Below, piece by piece: positions 35,410 through 46,800 of a DNA stretch of 64,000 nt (the stretch's first letter is position 1; each line of letters begins with the position of its first letter). The notes under the pieces are model-generated. The model made no database searches. It saw only the letters and a list, made by a program, of their open reading frames with translations, and was not told the origin of the DNA. Made by a program: the position numbers and the translations under genes. Source of the stretch: Lutraria lutraria (Eukaryota > Mollusca > Bivalvia > Venerida > Mactridae); assembly GCA_964023205.1 (NCBI GenBank), contig OZ026845.1, positions 2,676,001 through 2,740,000 of the forward strand. Direction: 5' to 3'.

Positions 35410-36889
35410 TTGAGACTCCTCAAAGAAATACAATAAATTAGACGGTTTTAAAATATAACTCGACAGAGTCCTTAATGACACGATTCATGTGAAATATATC
35501 GACTTCATGTTACTTAAAACCAATAAAACTGTGGCACATCTTTGTCGATTCTGATAGAGAGAGTTCACCTCGCCTGACAACCCTAGGATGGATGTACGGA
35601 ATCGACCGAACTAGTCGGTACGGAGACGAACGAACTAGTCTGAATGAGATATGGGGGTACGGGATCGGCCGAAGTGTGTGTGCTGAGTTTGTCTATTTAA
35701 CTGGTCCCATTGTATCTATCTGATAATAATATGTACGTGTGTATCTGATGATTACCTGTTACCAAGGATACCTTTGGAGAAATACTAATTTTAGACGTCT
35801 AAAGAAGTCAACTTTTACTATACTTTTATAACTTTAGACCTACTTCAAACGGTTCTTAATTATATTTATGGAGATTGTCCAACTTCTTGATAACAATCGT
35901 AGTCTTGTTGGGTGATAAATGAAGTGTGCATGACGTTCGGTCTCCCATGGGAGCCATATTTGGACAAATTCATTGACCGTATACCATTTACTGCAAAAGA
36001 AGTCGATAAACAGAGAAGTTATTGGTACATTATCAGATGTTATCATGAATTAAGTTAGAAGATAAATTGCTGCTGATCACATGGTATGTGGTTGTTAATT
36101 GATATTGTATCCAGCATATTAAGTCTGAGAAAAAATGTAAAATTATGACGTTCCCGTTGCGGTATGCATTTAGCTTTCCTATAAATGGTACGTGCATCTT
36201 TATATTGGCTATTCTATATGCAGTGTTAAATTCTTTGCATAGAGAGTTCTGAATCCAAGCTGAATATTGAGAGAAATGTTTGCTGCATCTACGCTAATAT
36301 TTTTTTTGTATATATTTTGTACGCAAATATGCATTTATATACTCAAAGCCGCTGTGCATATTTTAATCGTCGCAGACTGAGAATAATAATTTCGACATAA
36401 GTTCTAATTTATGAAACGAGTGGAATTTACAATGATTTTATTTTTTTCTAGACTATATTTCAGACTTCTCTCCTTAATACAAATGACATTTATAGGTATG
36501 CCTCAGGTTTAAAGATATTTACTGGTACCAGACATTGCATGAATACACATGATACCTGACGAATCACGGCACCTAACGTACGTGTTACTGGATTTTATAC
36601 TTCTACAGAGTAATCATCACGGACAACATATTGTCACGCGAACCTAGAATAACCCGCGAAAGATAAAAGTTGGCTGAAAATAAAGAAAATACAAACAGTA
36701 AATTGTTGCTGCCTGCTTAAGTAACTGGTAATCTTTCTTTAATATCTTTCTATAAGAAAAGCCTAGTCCAAATCTGGACCAAATATAGCTTCTTATTTCT
36801 GCTGAAACTTGCCGGTCGTCTATGTCCGTCGGCTGTCAGACTCAGTCATTCAGTCAGTGTTATTCTAATGGAATGTCTAATACCCAGCG
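35410..36889. other. Intergenic, no gene recognised
   Basis: No ORF with family resemblance. A short imperfect direct repeat, CGGAATCGACCGAACTAGTC / ACGAACGAACTAGTC, lies at about 35600-35640. Confidence 0.4.
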
Positions 36890-37385
36890 TTAAGATTGAC
36901 ATGCTCGATAAAACAGTTGTATTTACAATTCAAAATTATGTACATCGATTCATGGGCGCGTATCCTACAGGCAGCGAAACTAGCGCTGCCAAGAAGCTCA
37001 GTTTGTAATGAGGTTGTCGTGAGATGTTATTTGTCTGAAACGGTTAGCTCCCCTTGTTCTTTTGTCACCGTGGAGAAGTGTGTGCTCAGGAAATTCCATT
37101 TGCCCGCTGTTGATTTTGTACAGCATGGTGATTCTAGCAAGGTATCTGCGGTGCTGGAGCAATTGCCACCCAAGGTTATTGATAATCTGTGTCACACAGT
37201 CGGAGGTTGGGACTATGTACCAATTGGTGACGAAGCCGGCTGCCTTTCGCTGTACTTGTTCCAGGATGTGGGCGTCTTTGGCTGTAGATGGATTCCACAC
37301 CGTAGAAGCATACTCCAGGGTGGGCCTAACAGGGCTGGTGTAGGCTGCTGCCTTGACCTTGGGTATGACATCACTTGGGTTACGT
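36890..37385 (-). pseudogene. LINE reverse-transcriptase C-terminal fragment
   Basis: The minus-strand translation reads KVKAAAYTSPVRPTLEYAS, then TVWNPSTAKDAHILEQVQRKAAGF, then LARITMLYKINSG and TRGANRF. This is the hallmark order of the RT thumb/C-terminal region of CR1/L2/RTE-type non-LTR retrotransposons (VRP.LEYAS.VW.P, I...Q.RAARFV, R.RL..MYKI..G, TRG). The frame is broken beyond TRGANRF and nothing upstream (catalytic YxDD) remains, so it is a dead fragment. Similarity fades at the point where the left TIR of the next element begins. Confidence 0.8.
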
Positions 37386-37406
37386 CAGACTAGCAACCAC
37401 CACTGA
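37371..37406 (+). repeat. Left terminal inverted repeat
   Basis: 36 bp. The last 19 bases (GACTAGCAACCACCACTGA) match the right end without mismatch, and the outermost TCACTTGG also matches. Confidence 0.75.
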
Positions 37407-38116
37407 TAGCTGACCTGATGGCTTATCAGTTGGAAAATCAGGAAATTACCGATAATTCTGATAGTCAGTGTACTTTTTTATCAATAAAATCAATATTTAT
37501 CGTGGCACCAACATAACTTATATATGCAATAAAAGCCAATAAAATTTCCTTTCTAACAGTATAAATTTCATAACTCTCCTTACACAAGTTATTACACATG
37601 ACCTACTTACTGCATGGGGTTCACAAGTGCAATCAGCGTGCGTGTTAATTGAACATTTATGGCACTTGTGTAATCATATACTCGCTTCAAACTTAAATGC
37701 GCGTGACGTATTGCTAATTAATATTCACGAGGTCATGATAATCTGAAAGCTGATTGGTTGAGCTACATTTAGAACTTTCTTATATTTGCATATGACCTTC
37801 GGGAGCTGAAAAATAGTCCCTGAAAGTCTACGTCAAATTCGCAAAAAATTACTTCAAAATTGATATGTTAAGACGTACTTTCATAAAGTACAGTATCTCA
37901 GAATTATTTTGGTACCAAAATCATATTTCGAACATAACTATAAGCGACCCGCATTTTAATTTGAAATTAATGCGCATCAATATTTACACCCGCGCTCGCT
38001 GGTCCACCATTTTGAAAGAAATTGTAAAACACGGCAACTACACACCGATACGATAAATGACCGCTTTTGCGTTGTTAAACCCGAATCGATAATGATTCAA
38101 TGTCAACATGTTATTG

Positions 38117-38632
38117 GTAAGTATTCTTAATAACATAATTCTTTCATCGATGATTAAAATTGGAATTAAGTTAAGATCGAACAAAACAGAAATGACATGA
38201 AATTTGTCAATGAGTCTGAGACACGATCTGTGACAATTTTCCGAGTCCCAACGTCAAATGACAAATTAAAAGGTTTAAGAAGCATTTTTATTCATAGTAC
38301 GATTTATTTAAACATCTAATGACAAGTTATTATGTATTGTGAGCGTATTTTTGTGATCGTCAATTTCGACTTTCGTACTCGAACAATTTCACCCAAATTT
38401 TACACGTTTTTTTTTCTTTCAAAGTTAATGGATATTTTGACACTATATGACGTATGGTGATAATACTACTTGTACACAACTTATTTTAATAGGTCAACAA
38501 TCGTGTATTGTTATTATTTTTTCTCTTTTTAATAGTCTATTCCTGGTGTATATATATATATATATAATTCTCTGTGCATCCTAAATTTATATCTTATCTT
38601 TTTGTGTGATTCATTTTTTTAATTTTTTTTCA
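38117..38632 (+). other. Probable 5'-UTR intron of the transposase gene
   Basis: GTAAGT at 38117 and a pyrimidine-rich acceptor TTTTTTTTCAG ending at 38632, 32 bases before the start codon. It contains a (TA)n run (38549-38567). The donor and acceptor are good, but no transcript is available to confirm use. Confidence 0.45.
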
Positions 38633-38664
38633 GATGATGAAGTAACAACTTAGTCAAGTTAGTG

Positions 38665-41600
38665 ATGGCTAATTTAGGGGAGTTTTGTAAGTCTGTTGGA
38701 ATTACCGAATCATCACTAATTAATAGGAATTTGCCACATATTGGACATATTTGCAATGGACTTGCTTTGGAACTGAAATGCTATGCTGACGACAAACACT
38801 TAACCATTAAAGAATTTGTTGAAATTCTAGCTTTATTAGATTCATCCTTTACTTCAGTTGTTAATCCTTCAGCTGTGTCGAGCAAAGTAAACACTGTGAA
38901 AGATAATAAAAGAAAGTTAACCTCAAAGAAAAAAGTGAAAGGTATTAAGAATGTCAAAGAACTTTTGGAAAAACAATTTTGCTGTCCAGTTCAGCGAGAT
39001 ATAAAGCACTTGAATGTTTCATATGAAACAGTTAACTATAATAAATATGAACAGAAAAGTGATGGTCCTACACCCATTGATGCATTAATAGGTACAAAAT
39101 CTACAGCTGTTCAGACAGACAATGATGACCATAAGAATGATTTAAAACAACTGAATGTTTTGAAATACAAGATCAGCATTCGCGGACAGAAGCTTGATGA
39201 ACTTGAGAATAAGTTGAGTGAAAGACAAGATGAATTTAAGAATTTGACTAGTGCAAAAGGTCATTATAGTGTTAAAAATGTTAAGAAACGTGATGAAACA
39301 GCCAGAAAAAATCTGCATCTTTTAAGAGATTCACAAAGATTAGTGTTGAGTCAAGCAAAACGTCTCAGAGCAGAAAAAGAAATAATTAGGAATTCTGAAT
39401 TACAGGAAATAAAAAACAGTAACATGAAAGATAAGATTGAGATTTTGTGTGAACGAGTTGAAATTGAAAAAAACAAAAAAGTAGCTCTTCAGAAAGCAAA
39501 CAGTTACTATAAAAGTGAAATAACGAGATTGCGTACACTTTGTGACCGGTTTGATAGGAATCAAAGTGTTGAATCCAAAGATTTTGATAATGACTGTGAC
39601 TTTAAGAAATTGAAACTTCAACTTGATGAGAAAGAAACTATTATTTATGAACTAGAGGATCAATTGGATGAATTACAAAATGTAAGCATTCAGATGAAAA
39701 ATGAAAAGGGCTACACTGACAACATACGACTGTGTATAATTGAATTGGCTGGTCTCGAAGTTGCCACAGCAAAAATGTCTTCAGTGATACAGACCGTGTC
39801 CAAACATGTTTTTGAGAAACAGTTTAGTGTCAGCAATTTGCCTAATGCTACAACATGTCAACGAATAATTGATGAGGGTCAATTTGTTGCTAAAGCTTTC
39901 ATAGCCGATAAACTTGAGTCGTCAGCAAATTGGGGCTTAGGGCGTGATGGAACTTCCAGAAGAAAACATAAAATTGTTGACACATCTGTAACTCTTGACA
40001 CAGGTGATGTGATAAGTCTTGGGTTCACACGTATCGCAAGTGAAAATGCCGACACAATTCAAAAAGTAACAGAAGACCATCTTACAGAGCTTTCATCCTT
40101 TAAATCAAAACCAACCTTTCTTCATGATACTTTGGCGAAGTTAGCTTTTACAATGAGCGACCGTGCTTCCAATGAAAAATGTGCTAACAAACGTTTAGAC
40201 CAATGGCTGCAATGTATGTTGAATGGTTATGATGGTGAAACAACTGAAGTGCACCACTTCCATTGCATGGCCCATGTACTTCTTGGGTTCCATAATTACG
40301 TTCGTCCTAAACTATCAGAATTTGAACAGAAACTGAAGGAAAGAAATGGCCCATATGGAAGAGACACCCTGCCCGTATTCAATTCCTGGATGAAAAATGA
40401 AAGTGTAGCTTGTAGAGTTGTGAGAACAACATCTAATGTATTTGGTCCTGTTGGTGAGCACTTAGGAGTCCGTGACCGCTGGGAAGCGTACTGCAAAAAA
40501 CATGGATTGAAATCTATCATTGGTAATTACAAGGATAACAGGTTCAATTCATTATTTCAAACTTCTGCTGAAATATTTCTGCATAGGAATGACTTCATTA
40601 CAGTGCTGAACACAGTTTCGAAACCCAATCTGAAACTTAAAGCTGTTTTATCAGAATTACAGTCATCTAATGTGTGTACACTACTCCAGGGCCTTGGACT
40701 TTTCTATCTTAAATTAACTGGTCCATACTGGAATTTATTGACGTGCGGAAAAGTACCCTACAACTCTTTATATACCCATGTAACAGACATAGTGAACTTT
40801 CTCAACGAATGTGTGAACAACCCTGAACATATTTTACAAACAGAACAACACTGGTCCCCAACTGATCCACTGGAATTACAAAATATTCCAAATAAAGACC
40901 TTTTAGCCCATGCATTGTTCTGTGTCACAGAAGACTCGAGAGAAATTCTGTGTGAAGTAGTGAGAGTAATAGCAGATGCTATGTTGCTATGCATCAAAAA
41001 ACAACTTGTAGACTTTCTGCCAGATGGAAAATTCCACACTATGTCCCCCATAAACAGTAAGACAATTAATTTCGCCCCATTAACAAATCTTGCTTGTGAG
41101 CATCACTTCGGTGATTTAGATTCGAGCCAAAAAAGGAGACCTAACGCTTCGTACCACCACCATTCATCAGTGCAGCTGCTGAAACGAAATAGAAAACCTA
41201 TAATGAATTGGTTGGATGAAATGGATAGCAGTGAGAGGTCCCACCTCCTAGAAGCAGCTCGCACGGGTGGAAAAGATTTGAGAGAGAGACACAAAAAGGG
41301 AGAAGAAAATGTCATCGATATAATTAACTGTAACATGTTAAATGAAAATTGTTCCACAAAAAGACGTAAACAAAATCCTAACCCCCAACCATCAAAAAAA
41401 CAAAAAAACAACAACCAAACTGCAAATGTACTGAGCTTGAAGTTGAAGGAGAACTGCTACGCTGCTGTAGCCTACCAGGATACTTGGTATCCTGGATTTG
41501 TAGAAAGTGTTCAGGATGAGAAAACATGTGTGATAAAATTCATGACACCCTGCAGAAAAGCCGGTCTATATCAGTGGCCTGTTAGAGAGGACCGTCAAGT

Positions 41601-41733
41601 TGTTGACTCAAAATTTATTCTGTCTCAGGACTTAATGCCAGAGTGTCATAGTTCTGGTCGTCAGTGGCTTATTCCTGGGCATGAAACTATTAGCAAGTTG
41701 TATTTGCAGTTTCATGCAGAATTTTTCATTTAG
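38665..41733 (+). CDS. Large RNase H-like (DDE-type) transposase-like protein
   Basis: A 1022-aa intact frame starting at the ATG of MANLGEFCKSV (the in-frame GTG before it is not a eukaryotic start). Residues 1-155 are unrecognised. About 160-350 is a long charged coiled coil. From about 420 the protein looks like a transposase core: WGLGRDGTSRR (Asp428), FTMSDRASNEK (Asp499), HHFHCMAHVLLGF (Cys534/His537, the C-x2-H typical after the second Asp in hAT/P-like folds), and TNLACEHHFGDLDSSQKRRPNAS (Glu812), the counterpart of the hAT/P terminal E motif. A basic stretch (897-913) could be a nuclear signal. Residues 928-990 (AVAYQDTWYPGFVESV, VIKFM, QWPVREDR) look like a small tudor/chromo-type beta-barrel. 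The catalytic assignment is inference by motif pattern. A domesticated host gene is possible, but the TIRs favour a recent transposon. Confidence 0.7.
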   Translation: MANLGEFCKSVGITESSLINRNLPHIGHICNGLALELKCYADDKHLTIKEFVEILALLDSSFTSVVNPSAVSSKVNTVKDNKRKLTSKKKVKGIKNVKELLEKQFCCPVQRDIKHLNVSYETVNYNKYEQKSDGPTPIDALIGTKSTAVQTDNDDHKNDLKQLNVLKYKISIRGQKLDELENKLSERQDEFKNLTSAKGHYSVKNVKKRDETARKNLHLLRDSQRLVLSQAKRLRAEKEIIRNSELQEIKNSNMKDKIEILCERVEIEKNKKVALQKANSYYKSEITRLRTLCDRFDRNQSVESKDFDNDCDFKKLKLQLDEKETIIYELEDQLDELQNVSIQMKNEKGYTDNIRLCIIELAGLEVATAKMSSVIQTVSKHVFEKQFSVSNLPNATTCQRIIDEGQFVAKAFIADKLESSANWGLGRDGTSRRKHKIVDTSVTLDTGDVISLGFTRIASENADTIQKVTEDHLTELSSFKSKPTFLHDTLAKLAFTMSDRASNEKCANKRLDQWLQCMLNGYDGETTEVHHFHCMAHVLLGFHNYVRPKLSEFEQKLKERNGPYGRDTLPVFNSWMKNESVACRVVRTTSNVFGPVGEHLGVRDRWEAYCKKHGLKSIIGNYKDNRFNSLFQTSAEIFLHRNDFITVLNTVSKPNLKLKAVLSELQSSNVCTLLQGLGLFYLKLTGPYWNLLTCGKVPYNSLYTHVTDIVNFLNECVNNPEHILQTEQHWSPTDPLELQNIPNKDLLAHALFCVTEDSREILCEVVRVIADAMLLCIKKQLVDFLPDGKFHTMSPINSKTINFAPLTNLACEHHFGDLDSSQKRRPNASYHHHSSVQLLKRNRKPIMNWLDEMDSSERSHLLEAARTGGKDLRERHKKGEENVIDIINCNMLNENCSTKRRKQNPNPQPSKKQKNNNQTANVLSLKLKENCYAAVAYQDTWYPGFVESVQDEKTCVIKFMTPCRKAGLYQWPVREDRQVVDSKFILSQDLMPECHSSGRQWLIPGHETISKLYLQFHAEFFI

Positions 41734-41985
41734 GAAATAGACTAAGTAAGAAAAGACTTGAATTCCAATATAAGAAATTGTCAACCTTCAAATTTTCATT
41801 CAAATAACTTTTATTTGTGTTTATTATGTTAAATTTAGGTTCACATTTGACAACTAGAATAATATGTCAAGATATTTATTTCTTGTTACTATATCTTTAT
41901 GCTGTTGTTATATCTCTTTTATATCACTGTTATTTATTTTGATGTTCATTGTATATGACACGTAATAGATGAAACCTTCAGCTGA

Positions 41986-41991
41986 AATAAA
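41986..41991 (+). other. Polyadenylation signal, transposase gene
   Basis: AATAAA 253 bases after the stop codon, followed within about 30 bases by a T-rich stretch. Confidence 0.5.
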
Positions 41992-42133
41992 AATGTAGAA
42001 TTTTAATTTTTTTTTAGTATTATTCTTCATATTTCATGGTTGTATGTCTCTTCAACATGAAATTGGACAGTGGAAATGGAATCAACAGGAAAAAACACAT
42101 ACAGTAGCAAAGTTTCAATGAAATCATCCTAAA

Positions 42134-42278
42134 AATAAAAAAGTTATGACGTTTTGAAGTATTTTTTTACTAAATTCTGGTCCGCGAGTTCGATAATTGA
42201 TCTATGTAAAATAAGGCAAAAAAATTCCAGAAAAACGACATATTTTATAAACTTCAAAACTTCATAACTTTTTTATTT
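42134..42278. repeat. Subterminal inverted repeat near the transposon right end
   Basis: Arms 42134-42160 and 42251-42278 (AAAAAAGTTATGACGTTTTG against CAAAACTTCATAACTTTTTT) pair with one internal mismatch around a 90-base loop. It lies between the poly-A signal and the right TIR. Confidence 0.7.
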
Positions 42279-42374
42279 ATTAAGATATTTGAAAAAACTA
42301 AACTGTTTTGTGATGGAATTACTTAGCAGAATACAAACAACACATTCAAACTCAGATACAAATAATATTGAAAT

Positions 42375-42409
42375 TCAGTGGTGGTTGCTAGTCAGACGAA
42401 TCCAAGTGA
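42375..42409 (-). repeat. Right terminal inverted repeat
   Basis: Reverse complement of the left TIR with about four differences; ends CCAAGTGA before CCTGTTTCC. Confidence 0.75.
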
Positions 42410-42492
42410 CCTGTTTCCTTTTGCTGCCGTGCATTTGTATAGGAGATGTGTTCATATAAATCACTATATTTAATTTTCAGCACTGACAGCTG

Positions 42493-42665
42493 CAGGGGTG
42501 TGATTCTTCCTCTTTTCAGCTGATTTCCTCTTTTTTGTCCTAAAATCTTTGAAGCAAATGGGCCAGATTCAGTCTGACCTACTCAAAAATGATGTTTTTG
42601 CAAGAGTAAGGGGAGGGGGTATAGGGTATTTCAGCTTTTTTGCTCTTGGAGTAAGCACACCCCTG
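42493..42665. mobile_element. 173-bp hAT-like MITE
   Basis: TIRs CAGGGGTGTG / CACACCCCTG, the classic CAGGGGTG-type hAT tip. It is flanked on both sides by CAGCTG (42487-42492, 42666-42671), a possible 6-bp target duplication, although that hexamer is itself palindromic. No coding capacity. Confidence 0.7.
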
Positions 42666-42671
42666 CAGCTG

Positions 42672-43860
42672 TGAATTTTTTTTCTTTGTTCAATTTCCGT
42701 TCTTAAATTACACGTTACGAAAATTGCCGGGATGAATCGACTGTTTGCTGATTTAGAAAATTCTATGAGGACGAATGCAATGTCACATAGTTACTGCATA
42801 GTAACTGCACTGTCGAAATAGTGGACTGGTTTTATTGATTAAAGCTCCAAGCTACATAGGTTAACTGAAAAAAGCGACTCAGTCTAAGTTAAAGTAATGA
42901 CTAAAATTAGATACATGTATCTCACCCTGTACCGGGCATATACATTGTATAAAACACTGCTGTGATAACATTTGCCGGCTTTTCTATTTCAAAAATGGAA
43001 TTTCCTTCTTGACAAATTAATCAGATGCCTGGATTTCTGTTGATCTCATACCCACAAACTTGAGTAAGTGTCAAATCCTGAATTATTTCACCATGTAACC
43101 TGTTTATTGAAAATAAACAGAGCCCATTTTCCGAAAATGAACAGACTACAGAAAGCGAAAGTAGATGAAGCCTTCCCAATAAACATCTCTGTTGCTACTT
43201 GAGTGTCAGCTTTAGATGTACGCAAATCACCATGATCCTTAGCGATCAAAGATTACCGCCTGCTAAAAAGTCATCAAATACGATAGAATGCGCCATTGCG
43301 GTTATTCGCGATTTTCAAGATAGAAGAAAATCATTGCTACGGGTGGAAAAAATGCAGATTACAATGGTGAAGGGAATGAATCTGGGCTTATGAAAATCTG
43401 TTCGGGCTTGCCTAGGTTGTAACTGTAAGCCCGAATGGTCTGTTCAGAGAATTCTGTCATTAATTTTTCTCAGACCCTGGCACTAGTGGAAAAAAAATAT
43501 TTAAAAATGACACTACGGAGTGTACTGTACTAAATGGTTAGGTTTGTTTATATAAATAATCCAGTTTCAATAAATGATCCAGTTTCAATAAATGATCCAG
43601 TTAAACATTTACTGATAAAAGTCCCTCGATTTTTGAAAGTGTCCTCATAAATTTGTGACCATGGGGACAGGTGTCCCCATCTTCACAGATTCTAGCAAGA
43701 ACCCTGTACCATACTGCTGTTCCTCCTCCTATCTGTATCACACTTAAACATTCAATTGGCTTGTATTCTAGATTTTAAGACATTAATATTATAGTAATTC
43801 AATATAATTACCGGTATGCAGATGATGTATAAAGATTGTGTTGATTTTGAATAGGAAACA
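42672..43860. other. 5' flank of TIPIN
   Basis: No ORF recognised. A 20-bp motif with GATCCAGTTTCAATAAAT is tandemly repeated at 43558-43600. The TIPIN promoter or a 5' UTR exon should lie here; TTTTGAATAG|GAAACAATGG just before the ATG could be an acceptor. Confidence 0.4.
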
Positions 43861-46800
43861 ATGGAATCAACTGATCTTGATATGGCTGAAATATTTGATG
43901 ATGATGGTAATGATGATGATGATATTGGAGCACTTGGTCCTTTACCAGACTTAGAGGATACACAGCCACAGGACAATGAAGATGATGGTATAGATCTATA
44001 TAGATTACTGTAGATGTTTAGGTATTTTTGCCAGACAAGTCAGATTATTCCATGTGGTTAATTATAATGTGACTCATGATCATCGACATATCTTGTAAAA
44101 ATATGTTTAGTCAGAATTTATACATTGACTGGCTCCATCTATTGATTGACTTTAATACTCTACTCATACTAATACTCAGTTACCATAATAATTCAGATGA
44201 AAGGCTACACTTCATACTTTATATTTAAATGTCTCTGTATTGCACCTGTCTCATTTTTCTCTTTTTTTTCTTCAGAAAATGCTGAAGTTTTGGCGCGATT
44301 GAAAGATTTATCAAAAGGGGCTTCAAAAAAGATTGTCAGAAAACCGCAGCCGAAACTTGATCCATCCAGGTATTGTGGAAAAATCTATGTTTATTAAATT
44401 GTATTGAACAAGTCAGAAATCTGTAACAATTTATGTATATTTCTCATCATTTTATATAAGAATAACTCTATTTTATATTAATTGACCACATATATGGAGG
44501 GGTTGTGGCTCATTTCTTATTTAAATGTGGTTGTCTTCTGTAATTGACATTAGACCACAGCAAAATATTGTGCCTTAATTTACATGATTTTATTTTTTGA
44601 TAGATCATTCATTATATAGTTTATGTCTGAAATTTAATTTTAGTTCCCAGTAACAGATTTTCTGTGCTAGTTGTCCACATAACATTTTTGGTGTGAAACC
44701 CTCAAAAGTGTGGAATTGAATTTATATGAACTCTCTCAATATCCTGAAATAGAGTGATTTATAATGATACAATTACCTTACTTTGAAACAAAAGACAGGA
44801 GATTTTCAAATTACATGCTTGACTAACAAAAATGTTTGCTATGTGCTCGAAATGACGAATGCTTATTACAATGAGTACATGCAATATGATTATTTCTTTT
44901 TGCAGATTGACGGGAGATAGAGGTATACCAGTGTTACCAAAATTATTTGAAAATACAAAGTTTAAAGGCAAAGGTCATGAGGTATTAATATATTTTGCAA
45001 CTTATTACCTAGGCTAGCTCAACCAATAGGGTCTGCTTTTTCCTTACTGAAAACCCTGTTTCTCTGTTAATTATAAAAGTTCCTTATTTCTTTTCTTTCT
45101 AGACCAAGTAATTTTTCACTTGAATGACTTATAACAGTTAGCAAGATTTGAACTAAGTGACTAAACTTAGTATAAAAGAGTGTACTAATTAGAACCAGCC
45201 TTTACCATGGAGACAAAATCAATTTTTTTTTTAATTATAAACATTTTAATTCTTACCAAACAAAACAATTTTTACTTGACAAAGCATTAATGGTTTCCAT
45301 TGATAGTAGGATGAAATGTCCGTTCTTTATGATTGTTTTTTTTTACCCCTGGCATCATTGATGTCGGGACATATAGTGATTGTCCTGTCCATCCGTACGA
45401 GGTTAAGTAGATTTTACCATTTTCGTCTAGCACCAATACCGCTTGTTGGAATACTTTGAAACCTCACCTTGACCATGACTTAATTATACCCCCAGATATG
45501 AAATATATCGAGGCTATATTGGATTCACGCTTGACGGTTGGTTGATCCGTGCGTCTGTAGACACAATCTGACTAGGTTTGGTGAAGATACGATCAAAATT
45601 TGACATCTACAGCGTATCTTCACCAAACCTAGTCAGAATGTTTGTCTTAATGATATGTAAGACAAATTCGAACATAGGTTGTCTGGGGTCAAAAACTAGG
45701 TCACGAATTCAAAAAATCTTCTTGTCAAAAACTACAATGCCTAGAGCTTTGATATTTGGTGTGTAGCATAGTCTAGTGGACCTCTACCAAGTTTGTTCAA
45801 ATTATTGCCCTAGGGTCAAAATTGGCCCCGCCCCGGGGGTCACTTGATTTATATAGACTTATATAGGAAAATTTAAAAAATCTTCTTCTCCGAAACCGCA
45901 AGGCCTAGAGCTAAGATATTTTGTATGTGGCATTGTCTAGTGGACCTCTACCAAGTTTGTTCAAATTATGGCCCCGGGGTCAAAATTGGCCCTGCCCTGG
46001 GGTTTATTCTATTTTATATAGGAAAATTTAAAAAATCTTCTCCGAAACCACAAGGCCTAGAGCTAAGATATTTGGCATATAGCATTGTCCAGTAGACCTC
46101 TACCAAGTTTGTTCAAATTATTGCCCTAGGGTCAAAATTGGCCCGCCCTGGGGGTCACTTGATTTATATAGACTTATATAGGAAAATTTAAAAAATCTTC
46201 TTCTCCGAAACCACAAGGCCTAGAGCTTAGATATTTTGTATGTGGCATTGTCTAGTGGATCTCTACCAAGTTTGTTCAAATTATGGCCCCGGGGTCAAAA
46301 TTAGCCGTACCCTGGGGTTTATTCTATTTTATATAGGAAAATTTAAAAAATCTTCTTCTCCGAAACCACAAGGCCTAGAGCTAAGATATTTGGTATGTAG
46401 CATTGTCTAGTGGACCTCTACCAAGTTTGTTCAAATTATTGCCCTAGGGTCAAAATTGGCCCCGCCCCGGGGGTCACTTGATTTATATAGACTTATATAG
46501 GAAAATTTAAAAAATCTTCTTCTCCGAAACCACAAGGCCTAGAGCTAAGATATTTGGTATGTAGCATTATCTAGTGGACCTCTACCAAGTTTGTTCAAAT
46601 TATTGCCCTAGGGTCAAAATTGGCCCTGCCCTGGGGTTTATTCTATTTTATATACGAAAATTTAAAAAATCTTCTTCTCCAAAACCACAAGGCCTAGAGC
46701 TAAGATATTTGGTATGTAGCATTGTCTAGTGGACCTCTACCAAGTTTGTTCAAATTATTGCCCTAGGGTCAAAATTGGCCCCGCCCCGGGGGTCACTTGA

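Larger units (their letters stand above)
37371..42409 (+). mobile_element. Candidate ~5.0-kb DNA transposon with TIRs
   Basis: The left end (37371-37406, starts TCACTTGG, ends TAGCAACCACCACTGA) is matched by the inverted right end (42375-42409) with about four differences including one indel. Between them lies a single large ORF that resembles an RNase H-like transposase. Beyond the last ~36 bases the two ends do not match. I find no clear target-site duplication, so the exact tips (TCACTTGG, CACTTGG or CAGACTAGC) are uncertain. A 5' leader with a probable intron and a 3' poly-A signal lie inside, so the whole transcription unit is contained. Confidence 0.65.

Noticed and set aside
36896..37393. 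165-aa plus-strand ORF
   Set aside because: Antisense shadow of the LINE reverse-transcriptase fragment, whose minus-strand frame carries the recognisable motifs.
38665..41733. Ordinary hAT or THAP9/P-element transposase
   Set aside because: The D-D-CxxH-E pattern is similar, but there is no BED or THAP finger, the TIR lacks CAGRG or CAGAG tips with an 8-bp TSD, and the tudor-like tail is foreign to both.
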